A DNA stretch of 36,909 nt from Clostridia bacterium (lineage in GTDB: Bacteria > Bacillota > Clostridia > Christensenellales > UBA3700): the NCBI GenBank assembly GCA_029060065.1, contig JAIDUT010000095.1:1-36909 (forward strand). Reading direction: 5' to 3'. The translations under genes and the position numbers were made by a program. The notes beneath the pieces were generated by a model. That model made no database searches. It was not told where the DNA came from and was given only the letters and a program-made list of their open reading frames with translations. Positions 19,002 to 28,363 of the stretch are shown piece by piece (positions within the stretch are counted from its first letter, which is position 1; every line of letters starts with the position of its first letter).

Positions 19002-20737
19002 AAACTCAATTCCTCCTCGGATAGTTGCGACTTTGCTATGTCAAGATACGTCTTACACGTCTTAAGCAAATCTTGATGCTTGCCCTCTCCCACTATTTTT
19101 CCGTCGTCGAGTACAATTATTTTGTCCGCATTCTTAATCGTACCCACACGCTGAGCAACTATTATTACGCATGCCTCGCCCATTTCTTCAGCCAATGCCT
19201 GTCTAAGTTTAGCGTCAGTCTTGAAGTCAAGCGCGGAAAAGGAATCATCGAAAACGTAGATAGGAGCATTTTTGCTTATAGCTCTTGCAATGGCAAGACG
19301 TTGTTTCTGTCCGCCCGACACATTAGCTCCGCCTTGAGAAATTTCCCTTTCAAAGCCTTTTTCGTCGTAATTAATAAACTCGCTTGCCTGAGCAATATCA
19401 ACCGCCTTTTGCAAATCCTCCTGCGTGAAGTTTTCCAATCCGTATCCCACGTTGGAAGCTATATCACCGGAAAAAAGAATATTCTTTTGAGGCACAAAAC
19501 CTATATTGTTGCGTAAATCTTTTATATTAATATCTCTAATATCGACACCGTCAATCGTAATCTTTCCTTCCGTCACGTCCATAAGCCTTGGCAAAAGAGA
19601 TACCACCGTAGACTTACCGCTACCGGTAGAGCCAATCAGCGCGGTCACCTGACCGCTCTTTGCTTCAAACGTAATATTTTCCACGGCTAGCGCGCCTCCG
19701 CCGTAACCGTAGCTTACGTTCTCAAACTTGACGTCGCCCTTAAATCTCTCGCCGGTAGGTTCATCTTTTCCTTCGGCATTCTTAATTGATACCTCGGTGG
19801 TAAGGACTTCGCTTACTCTTACGATAGATACCTTTGCTCTGGGCAGTATAATAAAAATCATAGAGATTATCATAAACGACATTATTACTTGCAGAGCGTA
19901 TTGCATAAAGGCTACCATATTGGCAATTTGCGAAAAGTCCTCGATATGCTGAGAAAATATCCATACTATCATGAGCATTATGCCATTCATTACAATCGTC
20001 ATAATGGGAATCAGCATTGCCATAAGTCTAGACGTAAAGAGCGACGTGCGCGTCAAATCGGCGTTGGCATTCTCAAAGCGTTCCTCTTCGTGCTTTTGCG
20101 TATTAAAAGCTCTAATCACCATCATTCCGCTCAATTCGTCGACGGCTATCTGATTGACCTTGTCAATCTGCTTTTGCATCTTGGAAAATTTTGGTTGAAC
20201 TATCGTCAATGCCAACGCTATCAAAATTACTATCACCAAAATCGCAACGACGATTACCCAAGCGAGCGAGCCTATACCGCCTGAATATTTAACTGCCATA
20301 ACGCTACCGCCTATACCCATAATAGGCGCGAACATAATCAACCGAAGAGTGAAAATCGTAAGCGTTTGGATTTGCGTAATATCATTCGTACTTCTCGTAA
20401 TAAGCGACGCAACTGAAAACTTATTATACTCCTCGCCTGCAAAGTTCATTACTTTTGAAAACACTTCAAACCGCAAATCTCTGGCAACCTTAGCTCCTAT
20501 CAATGACGATAAAAACCCTACCGTAACGGCGCATACGCAAGCCGTTAGGCTTAATAATATCATCTTCCAGCCGTAACTCCATATTACCGCCATATCCGAC
20601 GCTCCCACGCCGTCGTTTAGCAATCCTGACATATAACTGGGAAGTTGCAATTCGCAAATCGCCTCTCCCGTTAAAAACGCAAGAGAGATTAGAATCAAAT
20701 ACCAATATTTGCGATAATACTTCAAAATTGTTTTCAT
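18998..20737 (-). CDS. ABC exporter half-transporter (TMD-NBD), degenerate-site subunit
   Basis: 579 aa. GSTGSGKSTVVSLLPRL, VSGGQKQRLAIARAISKNAPIYVFDDSFSALD, VAQRVGTIKNADKI. Overlaps the downstream partner by 4 nt. Confidence 0.93.
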   Translation of the reverse strand: MKTILKYYRKYWYLILISLAFLTGEAICELQLPSYMSGLLNDGVGASDMAVIWSYGWKMILLSLTACVCAVTVGFLSSLIGAKVARDLRFEVFSKVMNFAGEEYNKFSVASLITRSTNDITQIQTLTIFTLRLIMFAPIMGIGGSVMAVKYSGGIGSLAWVIVVAILVIVILIALALTIVQPKFSKMQKQIDKVNQIAVDELSGMMVIRAFNTQKHEEERFENANADLTRTSLFTSRLMAMLIPIMTIVMNGIMLMIVWIFSQHIEDFSQIANMVAFMQYALQVIMSFMIISMIFIILPRAKVSIVRVSEVLTTEVSIKNAEGKDEPTGERFKGDVKFENVSYGYGGGALAVENITFEAKSGQVTALIGSTGSGKSTVVSLLPRLMDVTEGKITIDGVDIRDINIKDLRNNIGFVPQKNILFSGDIASNVGYGLENFTQEDLQKAVDIAQASEFINYDEKGFEREISQGGANVSGGQKQRLAIARAISKNAPIYVFDDSFSALDFKTDAKLRQALAEEMGEACVIIVAQRVGTIKNADKIIVLDDGKIVGEGKHQDLLKTCKTYLDIAKSQLSEEELSL

Positions 20738-20844
20738 AATATATGTATATATTTTATAATTTAATCAACCATTTAGTCAACTACTGCGGTACCAAATTAA
20801 GGAATTTTGAAAACTCTTTACATTGCATACAAAATTTGTCTAGA

Positions 20845-20883
20845 ATGTAAACTAAAGTTGACATGATGTAAACTAAAGTTGAC
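20845..20883. promoter_or_regulatory. tandem operator: two exact 18-bp copies with 21-bp period
   Basis: ATGTAAACTAAAGTTGAC at 20845-20862 and 20866-20883. Each has internal dyad TGTAAAC-taaa-GTTGAC(A/G). Confidence 0.65.
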
Positions 20884-20888
20884 GCCTC

Positions 20889-21584
20889 TTATCGTGAAAT
20901 TTTTTGAATCAACCTCTCTAGTTGGATATAATTCTTAACTTCATAGTCCGGGCGAATATCTTTAATAGCCTTGTTTTCCTTATTAAAAAGTATCGTCTTG
21001 ATACCGCTATTGATACCGCCCTGAATATCGGAGGTAAGAGAGTCGCCGATAATATAGACGTCTTGCAAATCGTAAACTCCGATATCGTTGAGAACATACT
21101 TAAAAAACTCCTTAGACGGCTTAGCAAGGTTTATCTCTTGAGAGATATACAGCTTTTTGAAATACTTACCCAGTCCACTGGACTTCATACGCATTTTCTG
21201 AGTGCGCGTAATACCGTTGGTCACGCAATATAAGTCGTGATTTTGCGAAATCCTAGCCAAAAATGCCCTAGCTCCCTTGAGTATTCTACGGCTATGCGCC
21301 ATATTCTCTCTGTATTGGTCCCCTACTTTAATTACGTCCATGTCCGTAATTCCGTAAAAATCAAATAATTCTTCAAATCTGGAATAAAATATCTGTTCGC
21401 GCGTGACTTGTCCTAACTCAAACAAATCCCACATGCGCCTATTAATTTGCTGAAACTTATCCGCTACGCTCTCATTATCGGGTATACCGTATTGCTCGCA
21501 TATGTTAAGTATAGCGTCCCTCTCGGAATTCTTGAAATCGAGTATCGTATCATCGGCGTCTATTAGTAAAGTAAGTCTTTTCAT
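20889..21584 (-). CDS. HAD superfamily hydrolase (YjjG-like)
   Basis: MKRLTLLIDADDTILDFKNSERDAI, CVTNGITRTQKMRMKSSGLGKYF, KPSKEFFKYVLN, YIIGDSLTSDIQGGINSGIKTI. Trimmed to the ATG at 21584. Confidence 0.87.
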   Translation of the reverse strand: MKRLTLLIDADDTILDFKNSERDAILNICEQYGIPDNESVADKFQQINRRMWDLFELGQVTREQIFYSRFEELFDFYGITDMDVIKVGDQYRENMAHSRRILKGARAFLARISQNHDLYCVTNGITRTQKMRMKSSGLGKYFKKLYISQEINLAKPSKEFFKYVLNDIGVYDLQDVYIIGDSLTSDIQGGINSGIKTILFNKENKAIKDIRPDYEVKNYIQLERLIQKISR

Positions 21585-21709
21585 AACAATATAATAGCAT
21601 ATACCCCATAATGTTTCAACAGAATACATTTATATTGATAATATTCATTTGATAAAGTTCGAGTTATTTGTTATTATAATTATACAAAACATATTTGGAG
21701 GATAATCTT

Positions 21710-22615
21710 ATGAATTTTATTATCGGCGCAAATTTAGACTTCACAAGTCTTCTTACCAGCGTGGGCAACTGGCTTGTCACCGAAGGACTGAAAATAGTCA
21801 TTGCTATCATAGTTTTTGCCATATACTGCGCTATCATTAAGGCTATTTGCAAAAGAATTGACAAAAAGATGCAAAAGAAAAACGTAGATTTGACTTTGAG
21901 AAAAATCTCCGTACCATGGCTAAAACGAATACTAATACTTCTCGGATTTGTATGCGTACTGACGTATCTTGGCATCGAAACTTCCGCTATCGCCGCGGCA
22001 ATCACTTCGATAGGTCTTACAATAGGTCTTGCCCTACAAGGCTCGCTTTCCAACTTCGCCGGCGGTGTGATTATAGTCGTAATGCGCCCATATAAGATTG
22101 GCGATTTTATAGAGTGCAACGGACAAAGCGGTACCGTTGAGGACATCAAACTCTTCTACACTTATCTGCGTACGGGCGACAACAAAGTCGTAGTAATTCC
22201 CAACGGCGTAGCAGGTAATTCTGTCGTCACCAACTTCAATATCAACGGCACTAGAAGAAACGATCTCTTTTTCTCGATATCCTATGATTGCGACTTCGAA
22301 AAAGCTAAAAATTTGATAAAAGAATGTATGGACAAAAACGAACAAATTTTGCAAGACCCTGCTCCGCTTATCAATATCAGCGAACACGGCGATAACGCAA
22401 TAGTTTTGCTTGCAAGATACTTCACCAAGTGCGAAAACTTCTGGTCCGCGCATTGGTATATGCTAGAAGCCGTTAAAAAGGCTTTTGATGAGAACGGCAT
22501 CTCTATTCCGTACCCTCAACTCGACGTGCATATAAAAAATAATGACGAGTCCGAGGAAGAAATTGTAAAGGACGCAATTGAACAATCTATTAATCAAAAA
22601 AAGAAGAATAAATAA
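21710..22615 (+). CDS. MscS family mechanosensitive ion channel
   Basis: IGLTIGLALQGSLSNFAGGVIIVVMRPYKIGDFIECNGQSGTVEDIKLFYTYLRTGDNKVVVIPNG. ATG at 21710 after TTGGAGGA. Confidence 0.92.
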   Translation: MNFIIGANLDFTSLLTSVGNWLVTEGLKIVIAIIVFAIYCAIIKAICKRIDKKMQKKNVDLTLRKISVPWLKRILILLGFVCVLTYLGIETSAIAAAITSIGLTIGLALQGSLSNFAGGVIIVVMRPYKIGDFIECNGQSGTVEDIKLFYTYLRTGDNKVVVIPNGVAGNSVVTNFNINGTRRNDLFFSISYDCDFEKAKNLIKECMDKNEQILQDPAPLINISEHGDNAIVLLARYFTKCENFWSAHWYMLEAVKKAFDENGISIPYPQLDVHIKNNDESEEEIVKDAIEQSINQKKKNK

Positions 22616-22657
22616 GCAAAACTTCTAAAAAATTATAATTTAAGCGATTTTATTAGA

Positions 22658-22692
22658 TAAACGGCGGTAATTTGGAATAATACTGCCGTTTA
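22658..22692. terminator. terminator between convergent mscS and coaE
   Basis: TAAACGGCGGTA...TACTGCCGTTTA hairpin with one bulge, followed by TTTT. Confidence 0.7.
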
Positions 22693-22715
22693 TTTTGATA
22701 AATTAGAATTATTTA

Positions 22716-23279
22716 TTAAAAGGCGTGAAAGGCTATCAAGTGCTCGACTTGCTCGCTAAGCTCTTCAAGCGTTCCGTCATTGACTATTATAAAGTCTGCA
22801 ACGCTCTCCATTTCGCTGTCTGAAAGCTGACTTGATATAATGGAAAATATATAATCTTCTTCAAGGTTATTGCGTATCTTTACTCGCTCTACTCTTTTGT
22901 CTAGCTTGCATTTGACATAGACGATTTCGTCAAAGTATTTTTTCATACTCAAGTCAAACGCCGACACTTCTATGTAGAGATTGCTTTTTTGTTCTTCGTA
23001 TATTTTATGGACTTTATCGAATATAAGCGGATGCGCCAGTTCCCCCAGCTCCTTTAGCTTTGCTTTATCCGAAAACACTATTTGCGCCAACAGTTTTTTA
23101 TCTATTACGCCGTCTTTTACTACTCCAAAGGCTTTGCTCACCCGCTCGATATAATCTTCTTGCGACACTATCTCTCTATATATAGCGTCGCAGTCGCAAG
23201 CGCGCTCGCCAAGCTCTTTTATACAATCTATAACACGGCTTTTTCCGCTACCGATTCCGCCTATTACGGCAATCTTCAT
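22716..23279 (-). CDS. coaE: dephospho-CoA kinase
   Basis: MKIAVIGGIGSGKSRVIDCIKELG, CDAIYREIV, LKELGELAHPLIF. Start overlaps the polA stop (TAATG). Confidence 0.9.
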   Translation of the reverse strand: MKIAVIGGIGSGKSRVIDCIKELGERACDCDAIYREIVSQEDYIERVSKAFGVVKDGVIDKKLLAQIVFSDKAKLKELGELAHPLIFDKVHKIYEEQKSNLYIEVSAFDLSMKKYFDEIVYVKCKLDKRVERVKIRNNLEEDYIFSIISSQLSDSEMESVADFIIVNDGTLEELSEQVEHLIAFHAF

Positions 23280-25846
23280 TATTTTGCCTCCAACCAGTTT
23301 TTCCCGCAAGAACACTCGGCAATCAGCTTAACGGTAAAGTCGGGAGTGTTGTTTTGCATATTTTCCACCAAGAGCTTTTTTACTTGCTCTACTTCGTCGA
23401 GCGGACAGTCGATTATCAATTCGTCATGGACTTGCATAATTAGTTTCGCCTTGTATCCGCCCTCTTTTAACGCATTATAGACCTTGAGCATTGCAACCTT
23501 GATAATATCGCTTGCGCTACCCTGCAAAGGCATATTCATAGCCACTCTTTCTCCAAAACTGCGCAGATTGTAATTCGATGATTTAAGTTCGGGAATATCT
23601 CTACGTCTATTCATATACGTTGTGACATACCCTTGCTCCTTTGCAATTTCCACACATCTGTCCATATATTCTTTTACTTTAGAATAAGTTGAGAAATAAC
23701 TATTTATAAACTCTCTGGCCTTATATACAGTTACGCCCAAGTCCTCTGAAAGCCCGTAGTCGCTAATACCGTATATAATACCGAAGTTGACAGCCTTTGC
23801 CTGTCTTCTCATCTCGTCAGTTACCATTTCAAAGGGTACGCCGAACACCTTACCAGCCGTCGTGCGGTGTATATCCACTCCGTTGTTGAATGCTTCAATC
23901 ATAGATTCGTCACCGCTAAACTCTGCCATAAGTCTAAGTTCGATTTGAGAATAGTCGGCGCACACCAAAGTATTGCCCTCGCTTGCAACGAACATCTTGC
24001 GTATCAACTTGCCGTCGCTCTTACGAATAGGTATATTTTGCAAGTTAGGCTCAGTAGACGAAAGTCTGCCCGTAGCCGTAACCGTCTGTTTGAATACCGT
24101 GTGTATCTTTTGTTTGCTGTCGATAAGCGGTAACATTCCGTCAAGATACGTCGATTTGAGTTTGGATAATTCGCGTTGACGCAAAATAAGCGGTACTATA
24201 GGGTGCTGATTCTTGATTGAATTGAGTACGTCTACGTTGGTAGAATATCCCGTCTTATTCTTTTTGCCTGTTTTTAAGCCCAGTTCGTCAAATAGTACGC
24301 TTGCCAACTGCTTTGTGGAATTGACGTTGAACGGCTTGCCAGCAAGTTCCATAATCTCTTTCAAAATACTGTCAAGTTCTTGCGAAAACTTCTTGTTAAG
24401 CTCGCCAAGCATGTTGACGTCAACCTTAAAGCCCTGCTCTTCCATATCGAAAAGAACCTGTACCAAAGGCAACTCTACTTCCTTATACAGTTTAACAAGA
24501 TTTCTATCCTCTAACTCTTTATCCAATATACTGTCAATATAATATATAAGCGCCGATTCTTCGCCGTCGGGAAGATTGTAAGCGTTGAAAAGTTCTTGCT
24601 CCGACTTATAGTTGCGATTGGCGTCTACAAGGTACGCCTTGAGCAATACATCGCTCTCAACACCATTTAGCGTTACGCCGTCACTTGCAAGCACGCGCAT
24701 ATTATTCTTAAGGTCGTAACATATCTTGGTTATCTTATCGCTCTCGAAAACGCCCTTCATCGCGTCAATAAATTCGCTGTAATTAATGCCGTCGCCCAAA
24801 AGATTGTCGGATATAATGATATTGTAGCACTCTTCGTCCGTTGACAAGGTTACTCGTCTTGACAGCGAGAATGCAAATTTTCCTTGCAAAATCAAATGAG
24901 ATATGACGTCGCCAAGTCCCTGCAGGTCGTCTATATTCACAGCCTTAGGTATAAAAATGTCTTGATTTATATTTTGCGTATCACCGCCGTCTTCGCCGTC
25001 AAAATTCATTCTCTCCGCTATTTTGGTAAGTTCTAAGGACTTAAGCAGTCTTTTAACTTCTTTCGAGAATACGGGAACGAACTTTGCATTGTCAATATTG
25101 TCAAACTCTACGGGCGAATTAACGTTGATAGTGGCAAGGTCATACGAAAGATACGCCATATCCTTATTAGCAATGAGTTTTTCTTTCAACTTACCCTTTA
25201 TCTCGTCTACGTGAGCGTAAACTCCGTCCAAAGTGCTATACTTTGCAAGCAAATCTCTTGCGGTCTTTTCGCCTACGCCCGCTACGCCCGGAATGTTGTC
25301 GGAAGAATCTCCCATTAGCGATTTGAGGTCTATTATCTGCGACGGAACAAGTCCCTCGCTCGCTAGCATAGCTTCGTCGTAATAGGCTATCTCTGTAATT
25401 CCTTTTTTAGTAAGCAGTACGGTAGTCGTATCGTCAATGAGTTGCAAAGAGTCTTTATCTCCCGTAACAACAAAGGTTTCGACAGCAAATCTCTTCGCTA
25501 AAGTGCCTATTATATCGTCTGCTTCGTATCCGTCCATTTCAATAATGGGAATATTCATAGCCGTAAGTATCTCTTTGAGCGGAGCAAGCTGACTTGCAAG
25601 TTCAGTCGGCATTGGCTTACGCGTAGCTTTATATCCCTCATACATTGCCTTACGGAAAGTAGGCGCCTTTCTATCAAACGTGGCGATTATATGCGTGGGA
25701 TTATAGGTAGATACAATCTTCATAAGCATATTCATATACCCAAAAATTGCCCCGGTAAACTGTCCTGAATGCGTAGACAAATTGGGCAAAGCATAATAAG
25801 CCCTGTTTATCAAAGAATTGGAATCCAAAAGTATTAGTCTATCCAT
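23279..25846 (-). CDS. polA: DNA polymerase I
   Basis: 855 aa. 5'-nuclease domain (LLDSNSLINRAYYALP, GYEADDIIGTLA, GDSSDNIPGVAGVGEKTA) and polymerase motifs (VCADYSQIELRLMAEFSGD, QAKAVNFGIIYGIS, QVHDELIID). Confidence 0.97.
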   Translation of the reverse strand: MDRLILLDSNSLINRAYYALPNLSTHSGQFTGAIFGYMNMLMKIVSTYNPTHIIATFDRKAPTFRKAMYEGYKATRKPMPTELASQLAPLKEILTAMNIPIIEMDGYEADDIIGTLAKRFAVETFVVTGDKDSLQLIDDTTTVLLTKKGITEIAYYDEAMLASEGLVPSQIIDLKSLMGDSSDNIPGVAGVGEKTARDLLAKYSTLDGVYAHVDEIKGKLKEKLIANKDMAYLSYDLATINVNSPVEFDNIDNAKFVPVFSKEVKRLLKSLELTKIAERMNFDGEDGGDTQNINQDIFIPKAVNIDDLQGLGDVISHLILQGKFAFSLSRRVTLSTDEECYNIIISDNLLGDGINYSEFIDAMKGVFESDKITKICYDLKNNMRVLASDGVTLNGVESDVLLKAYLVDANRNYKSEQELFNAYNLPDGEESALIYYIDSILDKELEDRNLVKLYKEVELPLVQVLFDMEEQGFKVDVNMLGELNKKFSQELDSILKEIMELAGKPFNVNSTKQLASVLFDELGLKTGKKNKTGYSTNVDVLNSIKNQHPIVPLILRQRELSKLKSTYLDGMLPLIDSKQKIHTVFKQTVTATGRLSSTEPNLQNIPIRKSDGKLIRKMFVASEGNTLVCADYSQIELRLMAEFSGDESMIEAFNNGVDIHRTTAGKVFGVPFEMVTDEMRRQAKAVNFGIIYGISDYGLSEDLGVTVYKAREFINSYFSTYSKVKEYMDRCVEIAKEQGYVTTYMNRRRDIPELKSSNYNLRSFGERVAMNMPLQGSASDIIKVAMLKVYNALKEGGYKAKLIMQVHDELIIDCPLDEVEQVKKLLVENMQNNTPDFTVKLIAECSCGKNWLEAK

Positions 25847-26164
25847 ATATACCTCATATATTAATTATACCTTATCTAACGGATAAATTCAATTTCTTTT
25901 CATTTAATTTTTAGCCGAAATTTGTCATTGAAAGAAATCTTCTAAAAATTTTTATATTTTTGCACAATATGACAAAAGATTTTGCAAATTTTCGAAATTA
26001 TATAGCTTAAAACGCGAATTTTTATAATAATTTGGGAATTTTTTATGGACAAAATAGCATATAATATTGTAAAAATAGATAATAAAACTTCTAAAAATTT
26101 CGCATCGGATAATACCCCGATAATTTGGGTCAGTAATATAAGTGCAAAATCTTTGCGAGTATGA

Positions 26165-26170
26165 TATAAT
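26165..26170 (+). promoter_or_regulatory. extended -10 promoter immediately upstream of the Na/Pi cotransporter gene
   Basis: TGA-TATAAT ends 10 nt before the ATG at 26180; no recognisable SD between. Confidence 0.5.
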
Positions 26171-26179
26171 ATTTACAAT

Positions 26180-27991
26180 ATGGATATGGTTCAATCGATA
26201 CTGTTTTTATTCGGCGGTTTAGGTACCTTCCTAATCGGTCTTAAGATGATGGGCGACAATCTGCAAAACATCGCAGGCGACCGTCTTAAAATGCTTTTTA
26301 ATAAAGTCAGTAACAATAAATTCATGGGTATAGCAACCGGCGCAGGAATTACTGCGGTAATACAGTCGTCGTCGGCTACTACCGTCATGGTCGTCGGTTT
26401 TGTTAACGCCGGTTTGATGACTCTTAAACAAGCGACAAGCATAATTATGGGCGCCAATATAGGTACGACTATTACAGCGCAAATTACCGCCTTGCAAAGT
26501 TTGCCTATTACCCCGTTTTTAACTGCGATGGCATGCGTTGGCGCATTTATGGCGATGTTTGGCAAAAACAAATTAGCAAAAGTCGGCATGCTTATCAGCG
26601 GTATCGGCGTGATATTCGTAGGTATGAGATTTATGAGCACCTCCATGGACAGTATCAGTAGCAGTCAGACCGTAATAAACTTGCTCGCGTCCGCAACCAA
26701 TCCGTTTTTGCTTATGCTCATAGGTATGGTGTTCACCGCAATCTTCCAATCTTCGGCGGCGACTACCTCGATTTTGATTACACTCTGCTCGGTATCGGTA
26801 GACGGCGGAGGTCAACTTATGACCTTGCAAAGCGCAATATTCGTAACGCTTGGTATCAATATCGGTACTTGCGTAACGGCTATGCTTGCCTCGATAGGCG
26901 CTAATACCAACGCAAAGAGAGCCTCGGTAATACATTTACTTTTCAACGTTTTCGGTACGGCTATTTTCTTGATTCTCATATTCGTTGCGCCTCTAATCAG
27001 CAAAAAGCTTGCTATGGACTACTGGCTTGCCAAAGCCTTCCCCAACGTCGTAAGCACGCAAATTGCAATGTTCCATACGATATTTAATATCATTTCCACT
27101 TTGGTATTACTGCCCTTTACCGGAGGGCTTACTAAATTGGCTACGCTTATCGTACGCGAAAAGAAAAAATCCGAGGACGAAAGCATTGAGGACAACTATA
27201 AGTTTGCTTTTATCGACGAAAGAATACTCAAGACTCCGTCGATTGCGCTTATGATGCTTCGCAAAGAAGTGGTGGCTATGGCGCGCCTATCAAAAGAAAA
27301 TTTTGATATCGCTTTTGATTGTATAACTCATCTTAATTTTGATAAGCAAAAAGAATTTGAAGACAGAGAAAAAAAGATAGACTTCCTCAACAAAAAACTA
27401 ACGAAATACGCCGTAAAAATCTCTACTAAAGATATATCATATAAGGAAGAAAAAGAAATCGCGTCTTTCTATCACGCAATATCCGATATAGAGAGAGTCG
27501 GCGACTATGCGGAGAACATTTGCGAATCTGCGCAAGAACTCGTAGATTACAAACTTAACTTCTCTAGCAAAGCTATTGAAGAATTGAAGATGATGAAGAG
27601 CGCCGTAGACAAATTGTATGAGAACGTAATTTCCGCATTTGAAGCAAAGAGCCTTGCGCTTAAAGAAGAAGTAGACGGCTATGAAGACTTAGTTGATACA
27701 TACAATGAGGACCTTTCTAAAAACCATATTGCAAGACTGCATAATAATGAATGCTCTTCCGAAAGTGGCGGTATATTCCTCTCGATAGTCAGCAATATGG
27801 AGAGAATTGCAGACCACTTCCGCAACGTATTTAAGAGCATGGACACGTACGTTTCTCCCATAAAAATCAAAGCTAACGTCAAGGACAATACTAGCGCAAA
27901 CAATCAACCGCTGGCAGAAATCGACGAAAACGCAACTTCAGACAGTAGCCAAAACGACAGCGCAGTAAGTAAAGTAAGCGAAAATAAATAA
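26180..27991 (+). CDS. Na/Pi cotransporter family protein with C-terminal PhoU-like domain
   Basis: 603 aa. ILFLFGGLGTFLIGLKMMGDNL, AVIQSSSATTVMVVGFVNAGLM, IFQSSAATTSILITL, C-terminal helical region FYHAISDIERVGDYAENICE. Confidence 0.92.
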   Translation: MDMVQSILFLFGGLGTFLIGLKMMGDNLQNIAGDRLKMLFNKVSNNKFMGIATGAGITAVIQSSSATTVMVVGFVNAGLMTLKQATSIIMGANIGTTITAQITALQSLPITPFLTAMACVGAFMAMFGKNKLAKVGMLISGIGVIFVGMRFMSTSMDSISSSQTVINLLASATNPFLLMLIGMVFTAIFQSSAATTSILITLCSVSVDGGGQLMTLQSAIFVTLGINIGTCVTAMLASIGANTNAKRASVIHLLFNVFGTAIFLILIFVAPLISKKLAMDYWLAKAFPNVVSTQIAMFHTIFNIISTLVLLPFTGGLTKLATLIVREKKKSEDESIEDNYKFAFIDERILKTPSIALMMLRKEVVAMARLSKENFDIAFDCITHLNFDKQKEFEDREKKIDFLNKKLTKYAVKISTKDISYKEEKEIASFYHAISDIERVGDYAENICESAQELVDYKLNFSSKAIEELKMMKSAVDKLYENVISAFEAKSLALKEEVDGYEDLVDTYNEDLSKNHIARLHNNECSSESGGIFLSIVSNMERIADHFRNVFKSMDTYVSPIKIKANVKDNTSANNQPLAEIDENATSDSSQNDSAVSKVSENK

Positions 27992-28001
27992 GTTTGACTC
28001 A

Positions 28002-28030
28002 AAAAAGGCTGTTTATATAACAGCCTTTTT
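28002..28030 (+). terminator. rho-independent terminator
   Basis: AAAAAGGCTGTT-tatat-AACAGCCTTTTT. Confidence 0.88.
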
Positions 28031-28076
28031 ATTTATCCTTATTATTTATTAGCAAATTCTGCTTTAATCCTCTCCC

Positions 28077-28277
28077 CTATGACAGGATACCGTCAAAAGT
28101 TTCATCAAATATATCGCACAACTTTGCCAACAATTCAAAACTCGGCTCGCAAACGTTTTTTTCCCAAGCGCTTATTGTTCTCTGGTCAACTTTCAGCAAA
28201 TACGCAAGTTGTTTTTGCGTCATACCGGCAGAACTTCTCAAATTCTTCAAATTTTCTGCAAAGTGTACTTCTTTCAT
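28077..28277 (-). CDS. small XRE-family helix-turn-helix regulator
   Basis: 66 aa. ENLKNLRSSAGMTQKQLAYLLKVDQRTISAWEKNVCEPSFELLAKLCDIF. Confidence 0.92.
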   Translation of the reverse strand: MKEVHFAENLKNLRSSAGMTQKQLAYLLKVDQRTISAWEKNVCEPSFELLAKLCDIFDETFDGILS

Positions 28278-28288
28278 ACTTAAAAGTT

Positions 28289-28340
28289 TACCAAAAACAA
28301 TGGTATTTATGTTGACATACCAAAATTTTTGGTGTACAAT
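28289..28340 (+). promoter_or_regulatory. promoter with two operator-like dyads
   Basis: TTGACA (28312-28317), 17-nt spacer, TACAAT (28335-28340). Dyads TACCAAAAACAATGGTA (28289-28305) and ACCAAAATTTTTGGT (28319-28333); the second fills the spacer. Confidence 0.75.
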
Positions 28341-28363
28341 GTAAAAAACTAAGGAGAACCATT

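Noticed and set aside
26105-26125. Small hairpin ATCGG-ataatacc-CCGAT upstream of the Na/Pi gene
   Set aside because: Five-bp stem only; lies upstream of the inferred TSS and is not distinguishable from chance.
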